From positions 1 through 52,268 of the forward strand of contig JAQUNC010000001.1 in assembly GCA_028717805.1 (NCBI GenBank): a stretch of 52,268 nucleotides of DNA. The letters run 5' to 3'. The notes beneath the pieces are model-generated. The model did not search any database. It saw nothing but the letters and a program-made list of their open reading frames with translations, and was not told where the DNA came from. Below, piece after piece: positions 24,271 to 33,296 of the stretch. Numbering within the stretch: position 1 is the first letter of the stretch; the number at the start of each line of letters is the position of its first letter. This stretch comes from Atribacterota bacterium (GTDB taxonomy: Bacteria > Atribacterota > Phoenicimicrobiia > Phoenicimicrobiales > Stramentimicrobiaceae). Made by a program: the position numbers and the translations under genes.

Positions 24271-24308
24271 CCTTTTTGTTAATGGTCAAAAAAGGAGGTG
24301 GTAAAGAG

Positions 24309-24335
24309 TTGGCCATTAATTTTATTAAAATTTAA
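24309..24335 (+). CDS. Possible 8-codon leader peptide
   Basis: An AAAGGAGGTG sequence (24291-24300), the strongest Shine-Dalgarno site around, stands eight bases before TTG 24309. That frame reads M-A-I-N-F-I-K-I and stops at TAA 24333-24335, which runs straight into the AAGGGGG site of the binding-protein gene. Translation of this mini-frame could deliver ribosomes to the next start. Evidence is positional only. Confidence 0.35.
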   Translation: MAINFIKI

Positions 24336-24348
24336 GGGGGATAATTAA

Positions 24349-25650
24349 TTGAAAAAAATTAAGCGATCTCTTCATTTTTTTAAAATATTTTTACTTGCTG
24401 CTATTTTTCTGCTGAGTTTTGCTTTTAACGGAATTTCTGCTGATAAAGAGGCCAAAATTTTAGAGATTTATCACTGGTGGACTTCAGGTTCAGAAAAAGC
24501 TGCCATGGACGCATTAATTGGACAATATCTCAATGAATACCCTGATGTTACTGTTTTAGAAAGCCCTGTTGCCGGTGGGGGTGGTTTGGAGATGCGGCAA
24601 GTGATGCATACATTAATGCTAGCAGGAGAAGCTCCTGATTCATTTCAGAGCTATCCGTTTGGTTTGATACCTTACTGGGAAGCAGATATGTTAATTTCTA
24701 TTGATGAGGTATGGACGGATGAAGTGAAAGAAGCTGTACCAGATGTGGTAGAAGATATGTGTAAAATGCCTGATGGCCATTATTATGCCATTCCCTGCGG
24801 AGTGCAACAGGCTGGCGTTTTCTTTTACAATACCAAGATATTTGCAGAAAACGGATTAACTGAACCGAAAACATGGGATGATTTTTGGAACATTTGCGAA
24901 ACTCTAAAGAAAAAAGGCATTGATCCAATTGCACTGGGTGATAAAAATGCCTGGCCATTAACATATATTTTCCGTACCCTTACTGCCAGTCAAGGAGTTA
25001 CCTATTATGAAGATTTTATTAATGGGAAAGTAAGCACAGAATCACATCTGCAGCTGGTTGATACACTGGAAAAAATGGTTAAGATGAGTCAATACTATAA
25101 TTCTGATCATGCAGCTCTAACCTGGGATGAAGCAATGGGGCGTGTTGTTACTGGTGCAGCAGGATTTAGTATTATGGGTGACTGTGGTGCTGGTGAATTT
25201 ATTGTAGCAGGAAAGGAATATCCTGATGATTTTGGTGCTTTTTATGCTCCCGGAGCTGCTGATATTTTTGGGGTGAGCTTGGATGTATTTGCATTGCCAA
25301 AAGGCACTAAGCATCCCGTTCAGGCAATGAACTGGTTTAAGATTATTGCTACGAAGGAAGCTCAAAGTTCTTTTGCAGGACCTAAGGGTTTTATCCCTGC
25401 CAGAACTGATTCATTAATGGGTGAAGGTTTCTCTAATTATCAGAAAGATGAATCAGCTGTTCACTTCAAGGAAGCTGCATATTATCGTCCTGGAATGTGG
25501 AGTGGTACTCCAGCAACCTTTATGGGTCATTTGCAGGATATTATATCTCAGGAAATCGGAATTAATAAGGATGCTGCGGCTGCTGCGAAAGCCATAGCCA
25601 GGATTGTTCAAGAAACTGATTGGCCAAAACAATGGGATTTAACACCATAA
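24349..25650 (+). CDS. ABC transporter sugar-binding protein (extracellular family 1)
   Basis: A 433-residue protein with a signal peptide (residues 1 to about 31: basic start, FFKIFLLAAIFLLSFAF core, cleavage near ISA-DKE). The mature chain starts LEIYHWWTSGSEKAAMDALI, the form seen in family 1 binding proteins for glucose, mannose and oligosaccharides. PVAGGGGLEMRQVMHTLMLA and PDSFQSYPFGLIPYWEA follow; GVQQAGVFFYNTKIFAENGL is the usual hinge-crossing strand. It delivers a carbohydrate to the permeases encoded next. Start TTG 24349 lies eight bases after AAGGGGG. The ligand cannot be read from sequence; the GH38 gene in the same run suggests a mannose-containing compound. Confidence 0.9.
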   Translation: MKKIKRSLHFFKIFLLAAIFLLSFAFNGISADKEAKILEIYHWWTSGSEKAAMDALIGQYLNEYPDVTVLESPVAGGGGLEMRQVMHTLMLAGEAPDSFQSYPFGLIPYWEADMLISIDEVWTDEVKEAVPDVVEDMCKMPDGHYYAIPCGVQQAGVFFYNTKIFAENGLTEPKTWDDFWNICETLKKKGIDPIALGDKNAWPLTYIFRTLTASQGVTYYEDFINGKVSTESHLQLVDTLEKMVKMSQYYNSDHAALTWDEAMGRVVTGAAGFSIMGDCGAGEFIVAGKEYPDDFGAFYAPGAADIFGVSLDVFALPKGTKHPVQAMNWFKIIATKEAQSSFAGPKGFIPARTDSLMGEGFSNYQKDESAVHFKEAAYYRPGMWSGTPATFMGHLQDIISQEIGINKDAAAAAKAIARIVQETDWPKQWDLTP

Positions 25651-25701
25651 ATGAAAATTTTATGTTACTGTAGTATTAGTAAATAGTATTGATAGAGAGG
25701 T

Positions 25702-25752
25702 AATGTAAGGTTTTCATTAATCTAAAAAATAGATTGATGGAAGCCTTACATT
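25702..25752 (+). promoter_or_regulatory. Long intergenic hairpin between binding-protein and permease genes
   Basis: AATGTAAGG (25702-25710) pairs with CCTTACATT (25744-25752), and TTTTCATTAATCTA with TAGATTGATGGAAG inside, leaving a loop of about five A. There is no T-run after it. Such structures after binding-protein genes stabilise the upstream message and lower permease expression. Confidence 0.65.
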
Positions 25753-25786
25753 ATTAATGTATGATTAAAAAAATAGGAGCAGTTAA

Positions 25787-26662
25787 TTGGAACAGGGTAA
25801 GAAAGAAAAACTAATTGCTTTAATGGTCATTTTGCCTGGTCTCATCATTATATTCATCTTTTATTATATTTTTACAGGATGGAATTTTATTATTTCCTTA
25901 ACTGATTGGGAAGGATTTATTCCCAGTTATAATATTATCGGACTAAAGAATTATATACAGCTTTTTCATGATTCTCTATTTTGGATTTCATTAAAAAATA
26001 ATATATTATTAATTGTTCTTTTTGTTCCCGGAGTAATAATTATAGGTTTATTAATGGCAATTTTGCTTGATCAAAATGTGAAGGGAGAAGGGATTTTCCG
26101 CAGCATATATCTATTGCCTTTCTCGCTCTCTTTCGTAGTAACGGCAACTTTATGGTCTTGGATGTACAGTCCCAGGGATGGAATAATCAATTTTATTCTT
26201 CAAAAAATGAACCTTGAATCTTTTCAGCAAGGATGGATTACAAGTCCCCAGCTGGTAATGTATTGTATTATCATTGCTCTTATCTGGCAATTTGCCGGTT
26301 ATTCCTGTATTATTTTTTTGGCAGGAATCCGATCAATTCCCCAAACTCAAATAGCTGCAGCCAGAGTGGATGGAGCTTCAAATATTACCATTTATAGGCG
26401 AATTATTTTACCTCAATTAAAAGCATCTTTTATTACATCTTTTATTGTTTTTATGTGTTTTGCATTGAAGGCATTTGATTTTATCTGGGTTCTTAATCGT
26501 GGTGGACCTGGATATTCTTCCCATATTTTGGGGATAACTATGTTTAAAGAGACTTTTTCTTTTGATCGTTTTGCTTATGGGGCATCTTATTCAACAATAA
26601 TTTTATTACTCAGTATGGTTATTGTTATTCCCTTTTTATTACGTATTTATAGGGAGAAATAG
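25787..26662 (+). CDS. Sugar ABC transporter permease (MalF/UgpA-type)
   Basis: A 291-residue membrane protein with about six helices. The cytoplasmic EAA loop that contacts the ATPase reads AAARVDGASNITIYRRIILP (about 188-207). PGLIIIFIFYYIFTGWNFII at the N-terminus and FKLxRxG-like VLNRGGPGYSSHILGITMF fit the binding-protein-dependent permease family. The start is TTG 25787, eight bases after AGGAG. It ends three bases before the second permease. Confidence 0.92.
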   Translation: MEQGKKEKLIALMVILPGLIIIFIFYYIFTGWNFIISLTDWEGFIPSYNIIGLKNYIQLFHDSLFWISLKNNILLIVLFVPGVIIIGLLMAILLDQNVKGEGIFRSIYLLPFSLSFVVTATLWSWMYSPRDGIINFILQKMNLESFQQGWITSPQLVMYCIIIALIWQFAGYSCIIFLAGIRSIPQTQIAAARVDGASNITIYRRIILPQLKASFITSFIVFMCFALKAFDFIWVLNRGGPGYSSHILGITMFKETFSFDRFAYGASYSTIILLLSMVIVIPFLLRIYREK

Positions 26663-26664
26663 CT

Positions 26665-27480
26665 ATGAATACAATCAAACCGACTCGGATAGTCTTGTAT
26701 GGATTGTTAATATTACTAGTTATATACAGCCTGCTTCCATTATGGAGTTGTATTGTTACTGCCTTAAAAAGCTCAAAAGAGGTTGTGCTAACAACGCCGA
26801 TTACACCACCGGTGGAGCCAACAATGGTAAAACTTATTGAATCCATCGATTTATTAAAAAGGTCTTTAATCAATAGCATAATCCTGGTCTTTTCCGGTGT
26901 TATGGTTGCCACTTTCTTTGGTTCTTTTTTAGGATACATCTTTTCCAAGTGTAAATTTCGAGGGTCATTTTTTATCTTCATTCTGGTGGTATTATGTCTT
27001 TATATCCCACCCCAGGTGCAACTGATACCTATGGTTCGCACTATTTCAAGATTGCATTTATTTGGAAATCTGGGTGCTCTGGTTTTGTTGTATATGTTGT
27101 TTGGGATTCCTATGTGTACTTTTGTCTTTAAAACATTCTATGATGATGAAATACCAAATAGTTTCATTAATGCTGCCAAGGTGGATGGTGCAGGTATATG
27201 GACAATTTACCGACGTGTTATTCTACCGCTCTCAGTCCTTCCTTTTGTGGTAGCTGCCCTGCTACAGGTAGTTGTAATTTGGAATGATTTTATTTGGGGA
27301 CTGGTCCTGACCAGTGGTAAGGCGAATTTACCGATAACAGTTGCCATGGCCAATTTAAAGGGTTCTTTCGTGGCGGAATGGAATTTACAAATGGCAGGTG
27401 CCTTATGGGTATCTTTGCCTACCTTGATTATTTTTATCTTTTTAGGAAAGTATATTATTCGTGGTTATAGTAATGTATAG
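26665..27480 (+). CDS. Sugar ABC transporter permease (MalG/UgpE-type)
   Basis: A 271-residue membrane protein with about six helices. SLLPLWSCIVTALKSSKEVV is the usual post-first-helix segment of MalG-type permeases. The EAA loop is INAAKVDGAGIWTIYRRVILP (about 170-190, shown in part). VWNDFIWGLVLT and ANLKGSFVAEWNLQMAG are further family marks. ATG 26665 follows GGGAG. It forms the heterodimeric channel with the preceding gene product. Confidence 0.92.
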   Translation: MNTIKPTRIVLYGLLILLVIYSLLPLWSCIVTALKSSKEVVLTTPITPPVEPTMVKLIESIDLLKRSLINSIILVFSGVMVATFFGSFLGYIFSKCKFRGSFFIFILVVLCLYIPPQVQLIPMVRTISRLHLFGNLGALVLLYMLFGIPMCTFVFKTFYDDEIPNSFINAAKVDGAGIWTIYRRVILPLSVLPFVVAALLQVVVIWNDFIWGLVLTSGKANLPITVAMANLKGSFVAEWNLQMAGALWVSLPTLIIFIFLGKYIIRGYSNV

Positions 27481-27491
27481 GAGGAAACAGT

Positions 27492-28598
27492 ATGGCCAAC
27501 TTAACCATTAAAGGATTGACTAAAAAATATGATGAAACAATTGCTGTAAATAAGTTGGATTTAGAAGTTAAAGATCGAGAATTCCTAGTTTTAGTGGGAC
27601 CCTCGGGTTGTGGCAAAACAACTGTTTTAAACAGTATTGCTGGTCTGGTAAATATCAATGAAGGGGAAATATGGTTTGGGGAAGAATTAGTTGATGCCCC
27701 ACAGAAGAAAATATTTAAAATTCCCCAGCAACGTGGAGTAGCAATGGTTTTTCAGGATTACGCAATCTATCCACATATGACAGTTTATTCCAATATGGCA
27801 TTTCCTCTGGAAGTTCGGAAAATAGAGAGTAAGGAGATAGAGAAAAGAGTAACACAAGCTGCAAAATTATTGGGTATCGATCATTTACTCCAGAGAAAAC
27901 CTAAGGCGTTGAGTGGTGGGCAAAAACAACGGATTGCTTTAGGCAGAGCAATAGTAAGAAATCCAAAAATATTTTTGATGGATGAGCCATTAGCTAATCT
28001 TGACGCTAAACTTCGTGTACAGGCACGGGTGGATTTAAAAAAATTGCAAGAAGAATTAGGAGTCACCACTATCTTTGTGACCCACGACCAGATTGAAGCC
28101 ATGACCATGGGTGACCGAATTGCATTAATGAACAATGGCCGGATTGAACAGATTGGGACACCGCTTGATTTGTATCTAAAACCGAAAAACATATTTGTCG
28201 CTGATTTTATCGGTAGCCCGCCTATTAATAAATTCCAGGGAAATCTAGTGAAGAAAGAAAAAAACATCGGTATTGATTTGCGGTTTTTATTTTATCCCTT
28301 AACTGCAGAACAAAGTGAATCCATTGTTGACAAAGAATTTTCCAAAATAATCATCGGAATAAGGCCAGAAAATGTTCTGATTGTTCGTAATCAAAAAGAA
28401 GGCTTATTTCAAGCAAACATACTACGCATTGAACCAGTTGGGAAAGAGTATAACATTCATCTCAAAGTAGAACAGACGCTATTCATATCAATTGAAAATT
28501 CTGTAGATTATTTTCGGGAAGGAGATACAGTGTGGATTACTTTTTCTAAAGATTATATTTATCTATTTAATCAAGAATCCGGTGAAGTTCTTTCTTAA
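27492..28598 (+). CDS. Sugar ABC transporter ATPase (UgpC/MsmX/MalK-type)
   Basis: A 368-residue ATPase. Walker A is GPSGCGKT (36-43), the signature LSGGQKQR (140-147), Walker B FLMDEP (161-166), the D-loop LANLDAKL, and the switch His is in FVTHDQIEAMTMGDR (about 196-210). Residues about 240-368 form the MalK-type C-terminal TOBE/OB domain (KIIIGIRPENVLIV). ATG 27492 follows AGGAGG by seven bases. It powers the two permeases encoded upstream. Having its own ATPase, this system does not rely on a shared MsmX-type subunit. Confidence 0.94.
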   Translation: MANLTIKGLTKKYDETIAVNKLDLEVKDREFLVLVGPSGCGKTTVLNSIAGLVNINEGEIWFGEELVDAPQKKIFKIPQQRGVAMVFQDYAIYPHMTVYSNMAFPLEVRKIESKEIEKRVTQAAKLLGIDHLLQRKPKALSGGQKQRIALGRAIVRNPKIFLMDEPLANLDAKLRVQARVDLKKLQEELGVTTIFVTHDQIEAMTMGDRIALMNNGRIEQIGTPLDLYLKPKNIFVADFIGSPPINKFQGNLVKKEKNIGIDLRFLFYPLTAEQSESIVDKEFSKIIIGIRPENVLIVRNQKEGLFQANILRIEPVGKEYNIHLKVEQTLFISIENSVDYFREGDTVWITFSKDYIYLFNQESGEVLS

Positions 28599-28645
28599 TT
28601 ACATCTTTTTCTAAATCATTAATCTTTGTTTTGAGGAGAAATCGA

Positions 28646-28813
28646 GTGTCAAAAAAAATGAAACAACTAATAATTTTTTCTGTTTCCATTATCGCTTCAG
28701 CTATTCTATTTTTTTATTTGTTAGAAACCTTACTGGTCTGGAGATTGTTTTTTGCTATTATAATGTTCTTGTCTACCTATATTATGTTTGATGGATTTGT
28801 AAAATATAGATGA
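28646..28813 (+). CDS. Small membrane protein, about 55 residues
   Basis: GTG 28646 follows GAGGAG (28633-28638) by seven bases and fits better than the upstream in-frame TTG 28631, which precedes that site. The product has two hydrophobic segments: LIIFSVSIIASAILFFYLL and LVWRLFFAIIMFLSTYIMF. A short basic end follows. No family recognised. It sits inside the transport operon, between the ATPase and amidase genes, and could be an accessory transporter subunit. Confidence 0.55.
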   Translation: MSKKMKQLIIFSVSIIASAILFFYLLETLLVWRLFFAIIMFLSTYIMFDGFVKYR

Positions 28814-28858
28814 GTGATAAAGTTATGATTGTTAGTTTATTGAGGAGGATTATCTTTG

Positions 28859-29680
28859 ATGAGTAAGAAATTTAAAATTGCACTGGCACAAATCGATTGT
28901 CAGCTTAAGGATAAGGATAAAAATATTGACCATACCCTGGAAATTTTAGACCAAGTTAAAGGACATGCCGATATCATCTGTTTCCCGGAGCTATTTACTA
29001 CTGGTTATGATTTTGAAGTAATCGGAAGTGCCTTTTATGACCTGGCAGAAACGATTCCGGGCGAAACTACTGCAATATTGTGCAAGAAAGCCAGACAATA
29101 CAAGATGGCTATCATCGGAGGCATTGTGGAAAAAGATGAGTTCAGTCCAGATATCCTCTATGATTCTGCCATTGTTATCAATAAAGAGGGAGAAATAGCC
29201 GGGAAATATCGAAAATATTTTCTGTATCCCTTAGAACATAGATATTTTAAAGCCGGGAAAGAAATTCCAATATTTAATCTGGGAACTATCCGAGTGGGAG
29301 CTGCAATCTGTTATGACCATGCTTTTCCTGAATTATTTCGAGTGCTTACTCTGAAGGGTGCGCAAATTATCTTTATTCTTTCGGCAATACCGGAAGGATT
29401 TCAGTATCTTTTAAATTTGCGGGCTTGTGCCAGAGCACAGGATAACCAGGTCTTTATTGCTCATGTTAACAGAGTTGGGCAGGATGGGGAAACTCGATAT
29501 TGTGGCTTGAGCAAAATTGTAAATCCCAGAGGTGAACTTATATCAGAAGCCTCACCGACTTCGGAAGATGTGATTATTGAGCAGATTAATCTAGAAATGA
29601 TTATGCAGGAAAGAAAACAGGAGAAAATCACAAAAAGCCTTAGAGCTGAAATTTATCAGGAGCTAAAACGGCTTATATAA
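28859..29680 (+). CDS. Carbon-nitrogen hydrolase (nitrilase superfamily)
   Basis: A 273-residue cytoplasmic enzyme with the superfamily's Glu-Lys-Cys triad: Glu44 in CFPELFTTGY, Lys119 in GKYRKYFLYP, Cys151 in GAAICYDHAFPE. A second Glu usual for the family lies in YPLEHRYFKAG. Members hydrolyse amides, N-carbamoyl compounds or nitriles; this one looks amidase-like, but the substrate cannot be told. TTG 28856 directly before ATG is also possible; GAGGAGG ends eight bases before TTG. Its place between a sugar transporter and an alpha-mannosidase suggests that the imported compound carries an amide, or that it is a housekeeping passenger. Confidence 0.88.
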   Translation: MSKKFKIALAQIDCQLKDKDKNIDHTLEILDQVKGHADIICFPELFTTGYDFEVIGSAFYDLAETIPGETTAILCKKARQYKMAIIGGIVEKDEFSPDILYDSAIVINKEGEIAGKYRKYFLYPLEHRYFKAGKEIPIFNLGTIRVGAAICYDHAFPELFRVLTLKGAQIIFILSAIPEGFQYLLNLRACARAQDNQVFIAHVNRVGQDGETRYCGLSKIVNPRGELISEASPTSEDVIIEQINLEMIMQERKQEKITKSLRAEIYQELKRLI

Positions 29681-29771
29681 CATTTCATTTTTTCAAATAC
29701 TTCTTAATCACCCTTTTGAAACATAATTGAATACCAAAATAATTTATTTTTCTATTAATTAATCGGTCTTT

Positions 29772-32700
29772 ATGAAAAAAGCAATGAATAAAATGTCAAA
29801 AGAAATAAAAATACATATTATTTCTCATACTCATTGGGATCGGGAATGGTTTTTAGACAATAAATATACCAGTGAGTGGTTAATTCCTTTTTTTAACTCT
29901 CTATTTTCAATACTAAAAAAAGAGACTGAATATACATTTGTATTGGATGGACAGAGTCTGATTGTGGAAGATTTTTTTAAGGAATTGAGAAGACAAAAAA
30001 GGGATTCTTCAAAATATCGTAAATTAATACAAAAGTATTGTAAACAGAGGAGGGTTCTAATTGGCCCCTACTATATGCAACCTGACAGTCAATTAGTCAG
30101 CGGCGAATCCTTAGTCCGAAATTTGTTAATTGGACATCAAATTGCGGAAAGACTTGGTAGTATCATGAAAGCGGGATGGTTGTTAGATAATTTTGGTCAG
30201 GTATCTCAGACTGTTCAAATACATGATCAGTTTAACCTGAAAGGATTGTTTGTTTGGAGGGGAGTTGAAATGGAACCGACTGGGATCCGTTCTGAATTTT
30301 TATGGGAAAGTCCAGATAAAACTAAATTACTTGCAATCTATCTCTTAAGCAGTTATCGGAATGCTATGCGCCTGGGAAGGTACAAAGAAATTATGAATGA
30401 AAGAATTTTAAATGAAGTTCAAAAAATATTTCCTTTTGCCACTACTTCCAATGTTCTGTTAATGAACGGCTATGACCAGGAAATGGTCCCGGATGAATTT
30501 ATTTCAGATTTAAAAAGACAATCTTTCCCGAATATGCAAGTAACACAAAGTACGCCTGAAAAATATCTAGAAACCATTAAAAAAGAAAATCCTGAATTAA
30601 AGGTACTGAAGGGAGCTCTTTATAGTGGACGATACATATCAGTATTTCCAGGTACACTATCAACGAGGGTATATTTAAAGTTTCTGAATGACCAATGTCA
30701 GCAAGAACTGGAAAGGTATGCAGAGCCTTTATCAGTTCTATCTTGGTTGGCAGGATGGAAATATAATAGAAAAGAATTAATGGACTGTTGGAAAAAATTA
30801 TTAAAGAATCATCCCCATGATAATATTTGTGGAGTTAGTATCGATGATGTTCATACGGGTATGGAGAAAAGCTTTCATCATATTTTGTCAAAATCACGTC
30901 ATATTTCAAATAATAAACTGAATGAACTCGCTATGAGTGTTGATACCTCAGCTAAACCAAAAGATTCCACAACTTACTTGTTGTTTAATCCTACTCAAGA
31001 GATTCGAAATAAGGTCCTCAGCATCACCAGAAATCAGAAGAGAAAAACTACTTTTATTGATTCACAGGGAAGAGAATTACTGCAAGAAAAAGTGAATACG
31101 AATAGTTATCATGTTTATGTAGAGGGAATTCCCTCTTTCGGATTTAAAGCGATTTATACCAGTAATAAGCAAGAAAAGTCTTCTCGGAGTTCAAAATTGA
31201 CCATTTCTGATCAAGTGATTGTAGAAAAAAATAGAATAGAAAATAAATTTGTACAAATTACAATAAATAATAATGGGAACATAGATGTGTTTGATAAAAT
31301 CAATCAATGTCATTATCGAGGACTGGGAAGTTTTATTGATAGTGCTGATGCTGGAGACGAATACAACTATTCCTATCCTGAAAATGATATTATTTTTAGT
31401 ACTGAAAATTGTAAAGCAAGAATAGAAATAATTGAAAAAAGCAGTCTAAAGGTAATTGTGAAAATAAGTCTGGGTATGCAATTACCTGAATCTCTCTCTG
31501 CAGACCGGAAAACACGTTTAAATAGATACAGAGAATTTCCAATTATTACCTGGATTTCTCTCGAAGCCCAATCACCTATTATTCGCTTTAAGACAAGTTT
31601 AAAAAATACCGTCAAGGATCATCGGTTAAGAGTTTTATTTTCTTCAGATATCGATACCCGGTATTCTTTTGCAGGCACTCAATTTGATATTACAAGACAT
31701 CGGATTAAAGTAGGGACTTTTGATGATCATAATATCCCGGACAATGTGCAACGTATTATGATTGGAGCAAGAGAGAAAAAGCCCGTAATGACTTTCCCCC
31801 ATTGTAGTTTTGTTGATATCAATAATGGGCAAAGAGGAATAGCATTATTAGATAGAGGCCTAAAGGAGTATGAAATTCTTCCTGAGCGAAACACAATTGC
31901 CATTACTCTTTTTCGATCAATTGGTTGGTTGGCCAGGGGGGATCTCTTAACCAGGATCGGTGATGCCGGACCTACAATTTTTACCCCTGAAGCTCAATGT
32001 TTACGTCAAATGACTTTTCACTATGCCCTTGTCTTCCACCAGGGAGATTGTTACCAGGGAGGTATACCCCGATTAGCGGAAGAGTTTAATATCCCTCCCA
32101 GGTTAGTGAAGACTAATAATGGTCATAAGGGTAATTGGAAAGAGAATAAGAGTATATTACAGGTAAAATCGAAAAACGATATTTTGAGAGTAACTGCACT
32201 AAAAAAGATGGAAAAAGGAAGTGCCACTATTCTTAGATTATTCAACTGTTCTCCGAATAAGGTAAGAGGAGAGATTTCAGCAGATAATATAATTCGAAAA
32301 GTATATCTGGTTAATCTTAAGGAAGAAATCATCAAGGAGATTCAAACTTTAAATAAATACAAATTTAAATTAACTGTAAAACCCAAAAAGATTGTTACCC
32401 TAAAATTATTCTTAGAAAAGCAGAGATTAATTGGTACAAAGAGAGATTTTATTTCCAATCAGAAAAATGTTGAATTTTTAGACATTGAAAATAGTTATGA
32501 AGCAAATTTTAATACCCTCAAGACAGTTCCATTGCTTTCCAGGAGTGATATTCTTCAAGAAGAGCTGAGAATAAAGGAAATCGAGAAAAAACTTGAAAAA
32601 GCAAAAAAGAGGATTATTAACATTAGAAATAGGATGCATAAAGATGACCATCCTGATTCAGCAAATTCAAGAGAATTTGATTTTTGTTACCATAGGGCGA

Positions 32701-32975
32701 GAGGAGATGTAGAAGCCTTTCAAAGAGAGATGCTGGAAGCAAATTTATCGCTATTGCTGGCAAAGAAAAAATATCTCCAGACTTATGCTCAGAAACCCAG
32801 TTACATTGGGGAGTCCTTGAAAGAAATAAATGAGAAATTAAGAAAAATAGGATATGCCTTGAATAATGCCAGGATTAATAAAAGAGCTTATGAATATATT
32901 GTTGAATATTACCAACATCGTCTAAATATTCTTCAAAATAAGACCACTCTTCCATCTAATTTTAAGCAGAATTAA
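29772..32975 (+). CDS. GH38 alpha-mannosidase with coiled-coil C-terminal extension
   Basis: A 1067-residue enzyme without signal peptide, so cytoplasmic. The N-terminal catalytic domain has SHTHWDREW (zinc ligands His21 and Asp23), QPDSQLVSGESLVRNLLIG, GWLLDNFGQVSQ with Asp139 as nucleophile, and NHPHDNICGVSIDDVH (His347-His349) as further ligand region. The middle and beta-rich domains follow (to about 880). Residues about 920-1067 are a charged, helical, probably coiled-coil tail (LRIKEIEKKLEKAKKRIINI) that I do not expect in GH38. GH38 retaining enzymes cleave alpha-mannosides. ATG 29772, 29784 or 29793 may start it; none has a clear ribosome binding site. With the transporter it would hydrolyse an imported alpha-mannoside. 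Confidence 0.9.
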   Translation: MKKAMNKMSKEIKIHIISHTHWDREWFLDNKYTSEWLIPFFNSLFSILKKETEYTFVLDGQSLIVEDFFKELRRQKRDSSKYRKLIQKYCKQRRVLIGPYYMQPDSQLVSGESLVRNLLIGHQIAERLGSIMKAGWLLDNFGQVSQTVQIHDQFNLKGLFVWRGVEMEPTGIRSEFLWESPDKTKLLAIYLLSSYRNAMRLGRYKEIMNERILNEVQKIFPFATTSNVLLMNGYDQEMVPDEFISDLKRQSFPNMQVTQSTPEKYLETIKKENPELKVLKGALYSGRYISVFPGTLSTRVYLKFLNDQCQQELERYAEPLSVLSWLAGWKYNRKELMDCWKKLLKNHPHDNICGVSIDDVHTGMEKSFHHILSKSRHISNNKLNELAMSVDTSAKPKDSTTYLLFNPTQEIRNKVLSITRNQKRKTTFIDSQGRELLQEKVNTNSYHVYVEGIPSFGFKAIYTSNKQEKSSRSSKLTISDQVIVEKNRIENKFVQITINNNGNIDVFDKINQCHYRGLGSFIDSADAGDEYNYSYPENDIIFSTENCKARIEIIEKSSLKVIVKISLGMQLPESLSADRKTRLNRYREFPIITWISLEAQSPIIRFKTSLKNTVKDHRLRVLFSSDIDTRYSFAGTQFDITRHRIKVGTFDDHNIPDNVQRIMIGAREKKPVMTFPHCSFVDINNGQRGIALLDRGLKEYEILPERNTIAITLFRSIGWLARGDLLTRIGDAGPTIFTPEAQCLRQMTFHYALVFHQGDCYQGGIPRLAEEFNIPPRLVKTNNGHKGNWKENKSILQVKSKNDILRVTALKKMEKGSATILRLFNCSPNKVRGEISADNIIRKVYLVNLKEEIIKEIQTLNKYKFKLTVKPKKIVTLKLFLEKQRLIGTKRDFISNQKNVEFLDIENSYEANFNTLKTVPLLSRSDILQEELRIKEIEKKLEKAKKRIINIRNRMHKDDHPDSANSREFDFCYHRARGDVEAFQREMLEANLSLLLAKKKYLQTYAQKPSYIGESLKEINEKLRKIGYALNNARINKRAYEYIVEYYQHRLNILQNKTTLPSNFKQN

Positions 32976-33296
32976 TAGCCTAAATGGATAGCTTGTTAAA
33001 TTAGTGACTGCTAATAAAGTAAGGTGACCTGTAGAGAAAATCATTATGGTATTAAATGTTGCGGAATAAAAACGGGTTAAGCCTATTTTCGAAAAATTCA
33101 TTTTAAATTATGGTCTTTACGATTCACTCCCTATCAATTTAGGTAGTTAAAAAGAAAGTAATATCTCAATCTTCTTTAATTTAATTCGGTGTTTCCCCTA
33201 AAAACCTCATTGCATTATCAGTTAATAAAATATAAAATAGAGATAGGCAGAATAACTGGAATAAAATAAAAATTTATAAAATTGGAGGGATGTATT
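32976..33296. other. Intergenic region, mostly featureless
   Basis: About 320 bases without a gene. No terminator seen after the GH38 gene. TTGCAT (33210-33215) and TATAAA (33231-33236) are only 15 bases apart and make a poor promoter. AGATAGGCAGAAT at 33241-33253 recurs directly before the rimO start. The ribosome binding site GGAGGG (33284-33289) ends the region. Confidence 0.5.

Noticed and set aside
33282-33296. TTG 33282 as start of the baeRF-like gene
   Set aside because: The ribosome binding site GGAGGG lies after this codon, so GTG 33297 is the real start.
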